A DNA stretch of 64,000 nt, from positions 434,001 to 498,000 of the forward strand of contig NZ_JNIO01000008.1 in the NCBI RefSeq assembly GCF_000702545.1, written 5' to 3'. Positions 16,719-25,363 of this stretch are shown piece by piece. Each line of letters begins with the position of its first letter. Positions within the stretch are counted from its first letter, which is position 1. The DNA is from Selenomonas sp. AB3002. GTDB taxonomy: Bacteria > Bacillota > Negativicutes > Selenomonadales > Selenomonadaceae. A program made the position numbers and the translations under genes. The notes below the pieces were generated by a model. That model did no database searches. It was not told the DNA's origin and was given only the letters and a program-made list of their open reading frames with translations.

Positions 16719-17627
16719 ATGAATAAGGTATTAGTTGTTGGCAGCCTGAATATGGACTTTGCCGTTTACATGGATAGAAGGCCACTGGCCGGGGAAACGG
16801 TTATGGCTCGTGGCATGAAGCTTGTGCCAGGGGGAAAGGGCGCAAATCAGGCTTATGCACTTGGGAAGCTTGGTGTCAGAACATCTATGATTGGCGCTGT
16901 TGGTACTGATAGCTCTGGTGAGCAGCTGTTGGAAAGTCTGGAAAGCGTTTCCGTGAATACAACAGGCATTCAAAAGATGGCAGAGGTGGAAACAGGCAAG
17001 GCTTTTATCGAAATCGAAAGCAGTGGGCAAAACAGCATCAGTGTGATTGCCGGGGCAAATGCTGCCGTTGATGAAGCTGTGGTACAGGGGCAGGAGAACC
17101 TGTTTGCCAAGGCTGATGCTGTGGTCATGCAGTTGGAAATTCCTGTGACTTCTGTTGTTGCTGCTGCAAAACTTGCCAGGAAACACGGCAAGATTGTGGT
17201 GTTTGACCCTGCTCCGGCAAGGTCTGACCTGCCTGATGAACTCTGGTCATTGGTGGACATCACCAAGCCAAATGAGACAGAATTGGCCCTGCTCACGGGG
17301 CTGCCAACTGGTACCGGGGATGAAATTGTGACGGCAGCCAAGTCCTTGTTGACCAAAGGCGCAAAGACTGTGTTGGTGACTCTGGGGGGCGATGGCACTC
17401 TGCTGGTAACGGCAGATAAAGTGGAGAAATTCCCCGCTTACAAGGTTAAGGCCGTAGATACCACTGCTGCTGGAGACTGCTTCCTGGCTGCCTTCGTAAG
17501 CCGATTCACTGGCTGCAATTTTGCCGAGGCCATAGATTTCGGTGCCAGAGCAGCTGCCATTGCTGTAACCAGGCAGGGGGCACAAACCTCGATTCCCATG
17601 ATGGACGAGGTCGAGAAATTTACTTGA
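16719..17627 (+). CDS. rbsK: Ribokinase (PfkB family)
   Basis: Phosphorylates D-ribose to ribose 5-phosphate with ATP in the cytosol. The 302-residue protein has the first PfkB signature in VPGGKGANQAYALGKLG (about 36-52) and the second in DTTAAGDCFLAAF (about 246-258), where the catalytic Asp follows AAG rather than the commoner GAG. NMDF near the N-terminus fits sugar binding. GAGGGAGGGGG precedes the ATG. No ribose transporter or RbsD is adjacent, so the exact sugar is less certain than the family. Confidence 0.85.
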   Translation: MNKVLVVGSLNMDFAVYMDRRPLAGETVMARGMKLVPGGKGANQAYALGKLGVRTSMIGAVGTDSSGEQLLESLESVSVNTTGIQKMAEVETGKAFIEIESSGQNSISVIAGANAAVDEAVVQGQENLFAKADAVVMQLEIPVTSVVAAAKLARKHGKIVVFDPAPARSDLPDELWSLVDITKPNETELALLTGLPTGTGDEIVTAAKSLLTKGAKTVLVTLGGDGTLLVTADKVEKFPAYKVKAVDTTAAGDCFLAAFVSRFTGCNFAEAIDFGARAAAIAVTRQGAQTSIPMMDEVEKFT

Positions 17628-17702
17628 TGTAAGCGGTTTTGAATGATCTGGCGTACCATAGACTCAATTTTTGGGGGATGACAGGAGAATTATACCGAGT
17701 TG

Positions 17703-18428
17703 TCATTTTTTCTTGCGAATGGCGGTATCCTCGAAGCAAAAGTAATCTGGCTGGTGGCGGGATTGCGTGTATTCGAACTGTACGCCATCGGCATTGTAGG
17801 TTTGCCCTGTAATCACGGCCAGGCAGTTGTACTCGCCCAAAGCTAGGAAGGCTTCGTCTTCCCGGGTGGCCCGCTCTACTGTCATGCGTCGTTTGCTAGT
17901 GACGATGGTCATGCCCAAAGTACCTTCAATGTACTCGTAGATGGAAGTTGCGGCGATGGCTTTGGTAAGGCCGGGAACAAGATCTTTGCGGAACAGATTG
18001 ATATCCATAATCAAGGCCTTGCCGTCCAGGCAGCGCACCCGCCGGATATCGTACAGAGTACTGCCTATGGGGAAGCCGGTTTTGCGTGAGAGGCGCTCGT
18101 CCGCTTCGATTTCCTCAAAGCGCAGCACTACAGTGGAGGCCTTCATATGATTCCTGGCAGCGGATTCTTTAAAGGATTCGATGCCGCCGATGGTGAATTC
18201 GTTTTTGGCAATGGGCTGATAGATGACGCGGACCCCACGACCATGGAGGGACTGCACATAGCCAAGTTCTGCCAGTCCACCTATGGCGCGGCGGATGGTG
18301 TTACGGGAGCAGCTATAGAGTTCCGTCAGCTGATTCTCTGAGGGCAGCAGGCTTTGGAAGGTATATTGCCCCGCCTCGATGCGCTGCTTGAGATCATGGA
18401 AAATTGATTCGAATTTTGCTTTAGGCAT
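17703..18428 (-). CDS. treR: GntR-family trehalose operon repressor
   Basis: Transcription regulator of 241 residues. The N-terminal winged helix (about 1-70) includes LLPSENQLTELYSCSRNTIRRAI, and the C-terminal UTRA domain (about 90-235) senses a ligand, by analogy trehalose 6-phosphate. It is divergent from the trehalose PTS gene with twin palindromes between them, which is the standard TreR layout. ATG 18,428 follows AGAGGTGAG; an upstream ATG at 18,461 has no ribosome site. Confidence 0.9.
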   Translation of the reverse strand: MPKAKFESIFHDLKQRIEAGQYTFQSLLPSENQLTELYSCSRNTIRRAIGGLAELGYVQSLHGRGVRVIYQPIAKNEFTIGGIESFKESAARNHMKASTVVLRFEEIEADERLSRKTGFPIGSTLYDIRRVRCLDGKALIMDINLFRKDLVPGLTKAIAATSIYEYIEGTLGMTIVTSKRRMTVERATREDEAFLALGEYNCLAVITGQTYNADGVQFEYTQSRHQPDYFCFEDTAIRKKK

Positions 18429-18536
18429 AAACTCACCTCTGGTCTTTATTGTCGATTTCATTATAGTATAGATTCATGTCTATTGCCAGCGGAAGTTTAC
18501 TGATTTTTTTTACTTCTTAAAAAATAATATTTACTC

Positions 18537-18592
18537 TTGACTTGTTTAAACAAGTGTGGCAGTATATAACTACAGAGTTGTTTAAACAAGTT
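18537..18592 (+). promoter_or_regulatory. tre promoter with two TreR operators
   Basis: Two palindromes with core TTGTTTAAACAA lie at 18,541-18,554 and 18,577-18,590, with centres 36 bases apart (between 3 and 3.5 helix turns). The first overlaps a TTGACT -35 element; an AT-rich -10 (TATATAAC) follows. This placement would let a bound GntR repressor block RNA polymerase. Confidence 0.8.
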
Positions 18593-18610
18593 TCCGAAAG
18601 GAGCATGAAC

Positions 18611-20554
18611 ATGGGTCAGTACACAGAGGACTCAAAGGAGCTTTTGCGTCTGGTAGGTGGCAAGGATAATATAGCCGCTGTGTCTCATTGCATCACGCGG
18701 ATGCGCTTTGTGCTGGGGGATCCCAAGAAAGCGAACGTCGAGGCCATCGAGGCTATGAAGGTGGTGAAGGGCAGCTTTACACAGGCTGGACAGTTCCAGG
18801 TTATCATCGGCAATACGGTGAGTGAGTTCTATAAGGATTTCACGGCGGTGGCCGGAATTGAGGGCGTTTCCAAGGAGGCAGTCAAGGCAGCAGCCGGGGC
18901 TAATCAGAATATTTTCCAGCGTGGAGCAGCCATAGCTGCAGAGATTTTTGCTCCGTTGATTCCAGCTATCATCACCGGTGGTCTGATTTTAGGATTCCGC
19001 AACTGCATTGATTCCCTGTATATTTTTGAAAACGGCACCCAAACTTTGGTTGAACTCAGTCAGTTCTGGGCAGGCATGGATCACTTCCTCTGGCTGATAG
19101 GCGAAGCTGTCTTCCACCTGGGGATTCCTGTGGGTATCTGTTGGTCAGTGGTGAGGAAGATGGGAGGTACACCCATCTTGGGCATCGTGCTGGGGCTGAC
19201 ACTGGTCTCCAGTCAGCTGCTGAATGCTTATGCCGTGGCCACTACTCCGGCAGACAAGATTCCCTTCTGGGATTTCGGCGGGTTTACTGTGGATATGATT
19301 GGCTATCAGGCCCAGGTGTTGCCGGCAATCCTGGCTGCTTTGACCCTGGTCTATCTGGAGAGATTCTTCCGGAAGATTACTCCTGCCGTGATTTCCATGA
19401 TAGTGGTGCCTTTCTGCAGTCTGGTGCTGACAGTATGCGCAGCCCATTTCGTGCTTGGTCCAATCGGCTGGAAGATTGGTTCGGCCATTTCTGCCGTAGT
19501 CTTCTCGGGGATTACGGGTGATTTCAGGGTGATTTTCGGAGCCATCTTTGGCTTCATCTATGCGCCGTTGGTTATCACAGGCTTGCACCATATGACCAAT
19601 GCCATTGATTTGCAGCTGATTGCCGATTACCATGGCACAATGCTCTGGCCTATGATTGCTCTTTCCAATATAGCCCAGGGTTCTGCAGTTTTGGCCATGA
19701 TTTACCTGCAGCGGAAAAATGCAGCTGCCCAGGAAATCAATGTGCCTGCCTGGATTTCCTGCTACCTTGGCGTTACGGAACCGGCCATCTTTGGTGTGAA
19801 TCTGAAATATTTCTTCCCCTTCATTTGCGGCATGACCGGTTCAGCTTGTGCGGCAGTGGTATGCGTGTCCACCTCTACTACGGCTAATGCTATCGGTGTG
19901 GGTGGCGTTCCCGGCATTCTTTCCATACAGCCCCAGTATATGCCCAGCTTTGCACTGAGCATGGTGGCGGCAATCGTTGTGCCCTTTATCCTTACTGTCA
20001 TTGTAGGCAAAAAGAAGGGGGTGGATAAAGAAAATGTTCTGGAAATGGCATCTGTTGACCATGTAGAAGGCAGTGTTGTACCTGTACAGGCAGCTGCATG
20101 CGAGCATGAATTACTGGCTTTTTTAGACGGCGAGGTTATCTCCCTGGTGGAAGTGAATGATGGGGTGTTCTCGGCAGGAATGGTGGGAGAAGGCTTGGCT
20201 ATCCGTCCCTGCAGCGAGACCCTGTTTTCCCCTGTTTCTGCCAGAGTGGCGGTGCTTATGGAGGACTCCCGTCACGCAGTGGGGCTGGTGCTGCCAGATG
20301 GAGTGGAGATTCTGCTGCACGTGGGTCTCGACACGGTAGATATGCAGGGCGACGGTTTCGAGTATTTGGTGAAAGCTGGGGATGAAGTGCAGGCTGGTAC
20401 GCCTCTGCTGAAGTTTGACCGTGAGAAGATCAAGAAGGCAGGCCATGAAGATGTGACTGTGTGTATTATCACCAACAAAAATGGTGTGGACAGCTTTGCT
20501 TTCAAAACTGGCATACAGGGCAAGGCCGGTGAGACTGTCATAGCTGCATATTGA
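18611..20554 (+). CDS. treB: Trehalose PTS transporter EIIBCA
   Basis: Imports trehalose and phosphorylates it to trehalose 6-phosphate. The 647-residue protein holds three parts in order: IIB (about 1-80, phosphorylated Cys27 in AVSHCITRMRF), membrane IIC (about 100-460, ten or so helices), and IIA (about 500-640, phosphorylated His near 570 in ILLHVGLDTV). E. coli TreB lacks the IIA part, so this version needs only HPr. ATG 18,611 has AAAGGAG 7 bases upstream; an earlier ATG at 18,605 is less well placed. It is followed by the phosphotrehalase gene. Confidence 0.93.
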   Translation: MGQYTEDSKELLRLVGGKDNIAAVSHCITRMRFVLGDPKKANVEAIEAMKVVKGSFTQAGQFQVIIGNTVSEFYKDFTAVAGIEGVSKEAVKAAAGANQNIFQRGAAIAAEIFAPLIPAIITGGLILGFRNCIDSLYIFENGTQTLVELSQFWAGMDHFLWLIGEAVFHLGIPVGICWSVVRKMGGTPILGIVLGLTLVSSQLLNAYAVATTPADKIPFWDFGGFTVDMIGYQAQVLPAILAALTLVYLERFFRKITPAVISMIVVPFCSLVLTVCAAHFVLGPIGWKIGSAISAVVFSGITGDFRVIFGAIFGFIYAPLVITGLHHMTNAIDLQLIADYHGTMLWPMIALSNIAQGSAVLAMIYLQRKNAAAQEINVPAWISCYLGVTEPAIFGVNLKYFFPFICGMTGSACAAVVCVSTSTTANAIGVGGVPGILSIQPQYMPSFALSMVAAIVVPFILTVIVGKKKGVDKENVLEMASVDHVEGSVVPVQAAACEHELLAFLDGEVISLVEVNDGVFSAGMVGEGLAIRPCSETLFSPVSARVAVLMEDSRHAVGLVLPDGVEILLHVGLDTVDMQGDGFEYLVKAGDEVQAGTPLLKFDREKIKKAGHEDVTVCIITNKNGVDSFAFKTGIQGKAGETVIAAY

Positions 20555-20562
20555 AAAGAAAT

Positions 20563-20583
20563 AGCTTCTGCAAGACAGAAGCT
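20563..20583 (+). other. Hairpin between treB and treC
   Basis: AGCTTCTG pairs perfectly with CAGAAGCT around a CAAGA loop, with no T run. It may stabilise or process the treB message rather than end it. Confidence 0.6.
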
Positions 20584-20611
20584 TTGCAAATATAGAGAAG
20601 GAGTGTTTCTC

Positions 20612-22252
20612 ATGGCTGGTTTCCATGATAAAGTTGTTTATCAGATATATCCAAAATCCTTTCGGGATGCCAACGGCGATGGTCTGGGGGATTTGCCGGG
20701 CATCATTGAGAAACTGGATTATCTGGCCGAGCTTGGGGTGGATTACCTTTGGATTACGCCGTTCTTCGTATCTCCCCAAAGGGACAATGGTTATGATGTG
20801 GCGGATTATCGCCGCATTGACCCGCGTTTCGGCACCATGGCAGATGTTGAGCGTCTTATTACCGAGGCAGAGGCTCGTGGCATAGGCCTCATGTTTGATA
20901 TGGTGTTCAACCATACTTCCACGGAGCATGAATGGTTCCAGCGTGCCCTAGCGGGAGATAAGGAATATCAGGACTACTACATTTTTCGGGATGGTGAGCC
21001 TGACAAGCCTCCTACTAACTGGGTCTCCAAATTCGGAGGCTCTGCTTGGGAGTATATATCAGAACTTGGCAAGTGGTACCTGCACCTTTTCGACAAGACT
21101 CAGGCAGATCTTAACTGGGAGAATCCGGCTGTGCGGCGTGAACTTCAGGATATCCTGCGCTTTTGGAAGGAAAAGGGAATCAAGGGCTTCCGCTTCGACG
21201 TGGTAAACCTTATATCCAAGCCGGAAGTCTTTGAAGACGACCACGAGGGGGATGGGCGTAGATTCTACACCGATGGCCGCCATGTGCATGAGTTTTTGCA
21301 GGAAATGGTGCGGGAAAGCGGCATTGAGGGCATGGTGACGGTGGGGGAGATGTCCTCTACCAGCCTGAAAAACTGCATCCGCTACTCCCGGCCTCAGGAT
21401 AGGGAACTGGCCATGGTTTTCAGCTTCCATCATCTGAAGGTTGATTACAAGGAGGGGGATAAATGGCAGTTGATGGAACCGGATATAGCAGAGCTCAAGC
21501 AACTTTTTGCCAAATGGCAGGAAGGCATGCAGGAAGGGGAGGGGTGGAATGCCACTTTCTGGTGCAACCATGACCAGCCCCGGGCTGTTTCCCGTTTCGG
21601 TGATGGCGGCACCTTGCGGAAGGAATCTGCTAAAATGTTGGCAGCTTGCATCCATCTCATGAGGGGAACTCCTTATATTTACCAAGGGGAAGAAATCGGC
21701 ATGACCAATGCGCACTACAGCTCCATAGAGCAGTATCGTGACGTGGAAAGCCTAAATTACTACGAAATACTGCAGCAGCAGGGGAAATCTTCTGAAGAGG
21801 CTTTGGATATTCTTGCAGCGCGTTCCAGGGACAATGGCCGCACTCCCATGCAGTGGTCAGCAGAAAAATATGCAGGCTTTTCTGCTGTGGAACCCTGGAT
21901 ATTGCCTCCTGACAGCTATCGTCAGATCAATGTGGCGTCAGAAATACAGGAGCAGGATTCTATTTTTTCCTTCTACCGGCAGCTCATAAGTCTGCGCCAT
22001 GAAATGCCTATCATTGCAGAAGGCTCGATAGTTTTTCTGGAGAGAGAAAACAAGGATGTAATTGCTTATAAGCGGGAATTGGATGGGGAAAAACTTGTAG
22101 TCCTGTGCAATTTCCGACACGGTTCGGTCCCTCTGAAGGAAAGATCCCTTCAGGAATACACAGAGGCAGGTTATGTCAAATTGCTGGGTAACTATGAGGG
22201 GCTGGGAAAAGAGTTGCGGCCCTTTGAGGTGGTGGTATTCATAAAGCAATAA
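20612..22252 (+). CDS. treC: Trehalose-6-phosphate hydrolase
   Basis: Splits trehalose 6-phosphate into glucose and glucose 6-phosphate in the cytosol. The 546-residue GH13 enzyme has VVYQIYPKSFRDANGDG at the start, DMVFNHTS, the nucleophile Asp in GFRFDVVNLIS, the acid Glu in VGEMSS, and the third carboxylate in NHDQPR. The length is typical of phosphotrehalases. GAGAAGGAG lies 8 bases before ATG 20,612. Together with treB and treR it forms a complete trehalose use module. Confidence 0.93.
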   Translation: MAGFHDKVVYQIYPKSFRDANGDGLGDLPGIIEKLDYLAELGVDYLWITPFFVSPQRDNGYDVADYRRIDPRFGTMADVERLITEAEARGIGLMFDMVFNHTSTEHEWFQRALAGDKEYQDYYIFRDGEPDKPPTNWVSKFGGSAWEYISELGKWYLHLFDKTQADLNWENPAVRRELQDILRFWKEKGIKGFRFDVVNLISKPEVFEDDHEGDGRRFYTDGRHVHEFLQEMVRESGIEGMVTVGEMSSTSLKNCIRYSRPQDRELAMVFSFHHLKVDYKEGDKWQLMEPDIAELKQLFAKWQEGMQEGEGWNATFWCNHDQPRAVSRFGDGGTLRKESAKMLAACIHLMRGTPYIYQGEEIGMTNAHYSSIEQYRDVESLNYYEILQQQGKSSEEALDILAARSRDNGRTPMQWSAEKYAGFSAVEPWILPPDSYRQINVASEIQEQDSIFSFYRQLISLRHEMPIIAEGSIVFLERENKDVIAYKRELDGEKLVVLCNFRHGSVPLKERSLQEYTEAGYVKLLGNYEGLGKELRPFEVVVFIKQ

Positions 22253-22545
22253 GTTATCCAGTCAGGACATTCATCCTATCGAAAACTGATTATACATTGT
22301 CGGTAGTGAATTCAGGCGAATGAAGCCTTTGCAGAGCATGAGTATCATTATGGGCATTCCCTATGAGGAGAGCTTTCGATTTATGGCTGCTAGGTATTGA
22401 CATGCCCGCGTGTTTGCCGTATGCTGAAAGCAGACAATTTCAACTGGCGCCTGCTGCCACCGGGTAGCAGGAAAAGCGTCATTTTCTTATCGTTAGATCT
22501 TGGAAGATAAGGAAGTGGCGCTGTTTTGATTGGGAGGAAGAATTT

Positions 22546-23022
22546 ATGTTCAGGAAGATGCGCAGATTCAAGCAACAGCTTGAGGAGGAAGAATGCAGGG
22601 AGGTCCTGCGGCAGCAGAATCGGGGTGTATTGTCCCTGCTGGGAGATGGCGGGTATCCTTACGGCATTCCCATGAATCATTGGTATTCAGAGGAAGATGG
22701 GACCATCTATTTCCACAGTGCCAAAGAGGGACATAAACTGGATGCCATCAAGGCCTGTGATAAGGTCAGTTTTTGCGTGTATGACGAGGGCTGGCGAAAG
22801 CCCGGTGAATGGGCGCTGAATATCAGGAGCGTGGTGGTCTTTGGTAGGATAAGCCTGGTGACAGATGAGGCAAAGGCCAGGGAGATTGGCACTGCGCTGG
22901 TGAGAAAATTCACGGATGATGAAGCATACCTGGAAAAAGAACTGAAGCACGCCTTGCCCAGAGTGCAGTGCCTGGCCTTGGTGCCGGAGCATATCACAGG
23001 GAAGCTGGTCAATGAATCGTGA
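22546..23022 (+). CDS. Pyridoxamine-5'-phosphate-oxidase-like flavin-binding protein
   Basis: A 158-residue split-barrel protein of the type that binds FMN, close to the NimA (5-nitroimidazole reductase) group. Readable are GVLSLLGDGGYPYGIPMNHWY, then YFHSAKEGHKLDAI, the usual His-rich start of the flavin site, and SVVVFGRISLV. It probably reduces a small molecule or holds a cofactor in the cytosol. The substrate cannot be told. GGGAGGAAG precedes the ATG. The 293 bases upstream hold only a short hairpin (22,450-22,471). Confidence 0.85.
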   Translation: MFRKMRRFKQQLEEEECREVLRQQNRGVLSLLGDGGYPYGIPMNHWYSEEDGTIYFHSAKEGHKLDAIKACDKVSFCVYDEGWRKPGEWALNIRSVVVFGRISLVTDEAKAREIGTALVRKFTDDEAYLEKELKHALPRVQCLALVPEHITGKLVNES

Positions 23023-23026
23023 AAAT

Positions 23027-23055
23027 AGGGGGGGGTTGCGGTAGCCCCCTGTTTG
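23027..23055 (+). terminator. Terminator after the flavin-binding protein gene
   Basis: AGGGGG pairs with CCCCCT across a short loop, followed by GTTTGATAT. The flanking bases recur near 34,280. Confidence 0.6.
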
Positions 23056-23159
23056 ATATCTGAAAATGTCATAACAGATGTGATATATTTATCTCTTTAG
23101 ATGTCAATGGGAACACTAAAAATCCCCCAAGGTAGCAAGCACTCTGGGGGAAGAACGGC

Positions 23160-23891
23160 TCATATTCTCTTCAGGCACCAGCGGAAGGCTTTGGCGGTGC
23201 GGAGCTCCGGCTCCTTGAAGTGATTCCCCTGATTCCATTCCAGAGTACTGGAGATAGCTGGAATCTCTTGTAATATCTGGTACTCTTCTGTAATGCACTG
23301 CTCAACGCTTGCCAGAACGGGGTTCCGGGATTTGGCTTCCTTGTCTCCCATACTCAGGTAGACAGAATCTGTCAGCAGAGTATTCTGCCGGGCATATTCC
23401 AGCCAGTTGGGGAACCATACAGAAGGGGAGGCGGCAGCTATGGCTGTGAAAGTATCTGTGTTATATGCAGCCCAGAGGGAAAATAGAGCGGCCAGGGAGT
23501 AGCCTCCTAGGATTACTGGGATATCACTTGGAAGGGAATATCGTTGGCAAAGGTGAGGGATCAGGTAATCCAAAATAAAGCCCAGCGTTGCCGGTGCGCC
23601 GTGGCCGAAGGATTCCTTGCCAAATACGGGAGGCGCCTCCCAGGGAGAAAGCTCCTGGTTCCAGTCCTTAACCTGAAAGGCAGCATAAAGAAATGGCGGG
23701 CAGGGAGGGGAGGACAGGAGTGCAAGCTTTTGCTCCAGAGTGTTTGCTTCATGTTCGTCTATGGGCTGGATGAGGATAGCCTGAGGCGATGTGCCAGCAG
23801 AGCAGAGGCACTGCCTATCTTGCAGAAAAAATTTTTCCATGGTGTGGCTCCTTTGCATGTCTGTAATGTCTTTGAGATGGTCTATTTCCAT
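23160..23891 (-). CDS. Esterase-like alpha/beta hydrolase
   Basis: A 243-residue cytosolic hydrolase resembling the esterase family of enterochelin hydrolases. The nucleophile elbow is GGYSLAALFSLWAA, an acidic residue follows in SMGDKEAKS, and the catalytic His is in GNHFKEPELR near the end. The substrate is unknown. ATG 23,891 follows AAAGGAGG. A second ATG at 23,840 also has its own AAGGAG site, so there may be two starts or a short leader. Relics of this gene, including that second start, occur near 4,060, 12,631 and 34,317. Confidence 0.75.
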   Translation of the reverse strand: MEIDHLKDITDMQRSHTMEKFFLQDRQCLCSAGTSPQAILIQPIDEHEANTLEQKLALLSSPPCPPFLYAAFQVKDWNQELSPWEAPPVFGKESFGHGAPATLGFILDYLIPHLCQRYSLPSDIPVILGGYSLAALFSLWAAYNTDTFTAIAAASPSVWFPNWLEYARQNTLLTDSVYLSMGDKEAKSRNPVLASVEQCITEEYQILQEIPAISSTLEWNQGNHFKEPELRTAKAFRWCLKRI

Positions 23892-24029
23892 GAGATCGCC
23901 TCCTTTGCAGCTGTTATATGGCTCTATATGTATATCGGAGAAATGGAGAAATGTATAAGGAGGATTTAGGAACGGTTGAAATAGTATAACCTTTGGCATA
24001 CAATGATCTATAGAAAAATTTGAACATGG

Positions 24030-24344
24030 CATGTATACCTGGTCAATGCAGACCAGTTGTCGGGACTGGTGACGCTTGCTAATTATGACATGGAGAGCCA
24101 GGACAATGTGAAGGTGCGTTTTGCCTCTGGCTGCGGGCAGGCGGTGTTATATCCCTTATCAGACGAAGAGAAAGGTGAAAAGGCTTGCTATATCGGCCTG
24201 ACAGATCCATCGGCCAGGAAGGTGATTGATAAGGAGCAGCTATCCTTCAGCATACCCTACAGCAGATTCCTGGAACTGGAGCAGGAAGCAGAGGGAAGCT
24301 TCTTTGCTACCGGCACATGGGACATTATACAGCGCAGAATTTAG
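24030..24344 (+). pseudogene. DUF169 gene with N-terminal half deleted
   Basis: The upstream region and first codons match 47,100-47,160, then the sequence jumps to the part of the intact DUF169 gene that begins near 47,588. The jump removes about 430 bases and puts the remaining C-terminal 95 residues (LVTLANYDMESQDNVKVRF...) out of frame with the original ATG. A TTG at 24,057 could start a fragment, but it lacks a ribosome site. Confidence 0.88.
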
Positions 24345-24364
24345 CAAGGAAGGGGCAGTACTTT

Positions 24365-24775
24365 ATGGGACGCGGGAAGCAAAGCAAAAAGAAGGTTGTG
24401 AAATACCTGAAGGACTGGAACGGTTCAAGATATCTGGACCAGGAAGAATTCTGCAAGATTTCATTTAAAGTCAACAAGAATAAGGTCATGATATTTGCAT
24501 CGTTGGTATCAGATTATGTCTTCGCCAGATATGTGGAAGAACTTGAAGAGAGGACGAAGTACCTGCCTCATGGACTAGGTATGAGCAGGGAGAAGCGTGG
24601 CGAAATGGGTCATATGCTACATGAGGCCAAATATGCCATGGAGCAGATAAGGGATGCTTCCAGCAATGAGGAGCTATTCCATGCACAGTACAGACTGAGA
24701 GATATATGCAGCGCATTTGTAGATGCCGGAATACAGGTACTAGAGGGGAATAGGGAAGCAGAACAAGGAGGGTAA
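24365..24775 (+). CDS. Hypothetical protein, paralog of the 47,922 gene
   Basis: A 136-residue soluble protein with a basic start (MGRGKQSKKKVVKYLKDW) and a helical C-terminal half. It is over 90 percent identical by eye to the protein at 47,922-48,323. AAGGAAGGGG lies about 10 bases before the ATG. It is intact although both neighbours are truncated, so it may still be expressed. No function is recognised. Confidence 0.65.
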   Translation: MGRGKQSKKKVVKYLKDWNGSRYLDQEEFCKISFKVNKNKVMIFASLVSDYVFARYVEELEERTKYLPHGLGMSREKRGEMGHMLHEAKYAMEQIRDASSNEELFHAQYRLRDICSAFVDAGIQVLEGNREAEQGG

Positions 24776-25299
24776 GCTTTGGCAAATGGTCTTGCCCTCC
24801 GTTGGACTTTGATGCGGATGAGTATCTGGAAAAGTTCGCATGGGTTAATGTTTTAGGGGCCAAGGTAATACTGAACACGAAGGTTATTGAGGAAGCGGAT
24901 ACAGCGGAAAAGGTCATGACCGTAGGCTGGGAGATTGTGTCTGCTGTTAAGCTGGTACTGGAAGAAAAGATGAGACAGATGGAGCGACAAATATCAGGAG
25001 GCGTATCCTTGTCATCTGGCGGATGCAATCTATGTAAAGAGTGCATCCGGAAGGAAGGGAAATCATGCAGGATGCCAGAGAAGATGCGGTATTCACTGGA
25101 TGCATTTGGCTTTGATCTGAGTGCCATCACCAAAGATATGCTGGGTATTGACATCCTGTGGTGCAGGGACAGGCTGCCAGAGTACTTCACCCTGATACAT
25201 GGGCTGCTATCGAAAGAAGAGGTACCGGAAGCGACTTGGGATAGCATGGGGCTGTCGTTTGTCGAAGGGACCATGACACGAACCGAGCTGGATATATAA
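24775..25299 (+). pseudogene. DUF2284 metal-binding protein, N-terminally truncated
   Basis: The frame reads SFGKWSCPPLDFDADEYL and later GGCNLCKECIRKEGKSCR, typical of DUF2284 predicted metal-binding proteins, but the start and the first cysteine group are missing. The break sits at TTTGGCAAA, a short stretch also present at the start of the coiled-coil gene in the other copy (near 48,334), which suggests joining at a microhomology. The remaining frame has only a weak start (24,802). A further relic of this gene's end lies at 53,971. Confidence 0.8.
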
Positions 25300-25363
25300 A
25301 GGAACACCCGTTGTGTCCATTGTTATTGGCCGTCACCTAAAACGGCAGAGAGGAGATAATGCT

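Noticed and set aside
23544-23969. Plus-strand frame inside the esterase gene
   Set aside because: Opposite the catalytic region of the esterase; no ribosome site or motif.
24486-25307. 273-residue minus-strand frame opposite the 24,365 gene and DUF2284 relic
   Set aside because: Serine-rich shadow composition, and the plus strand matches known families.
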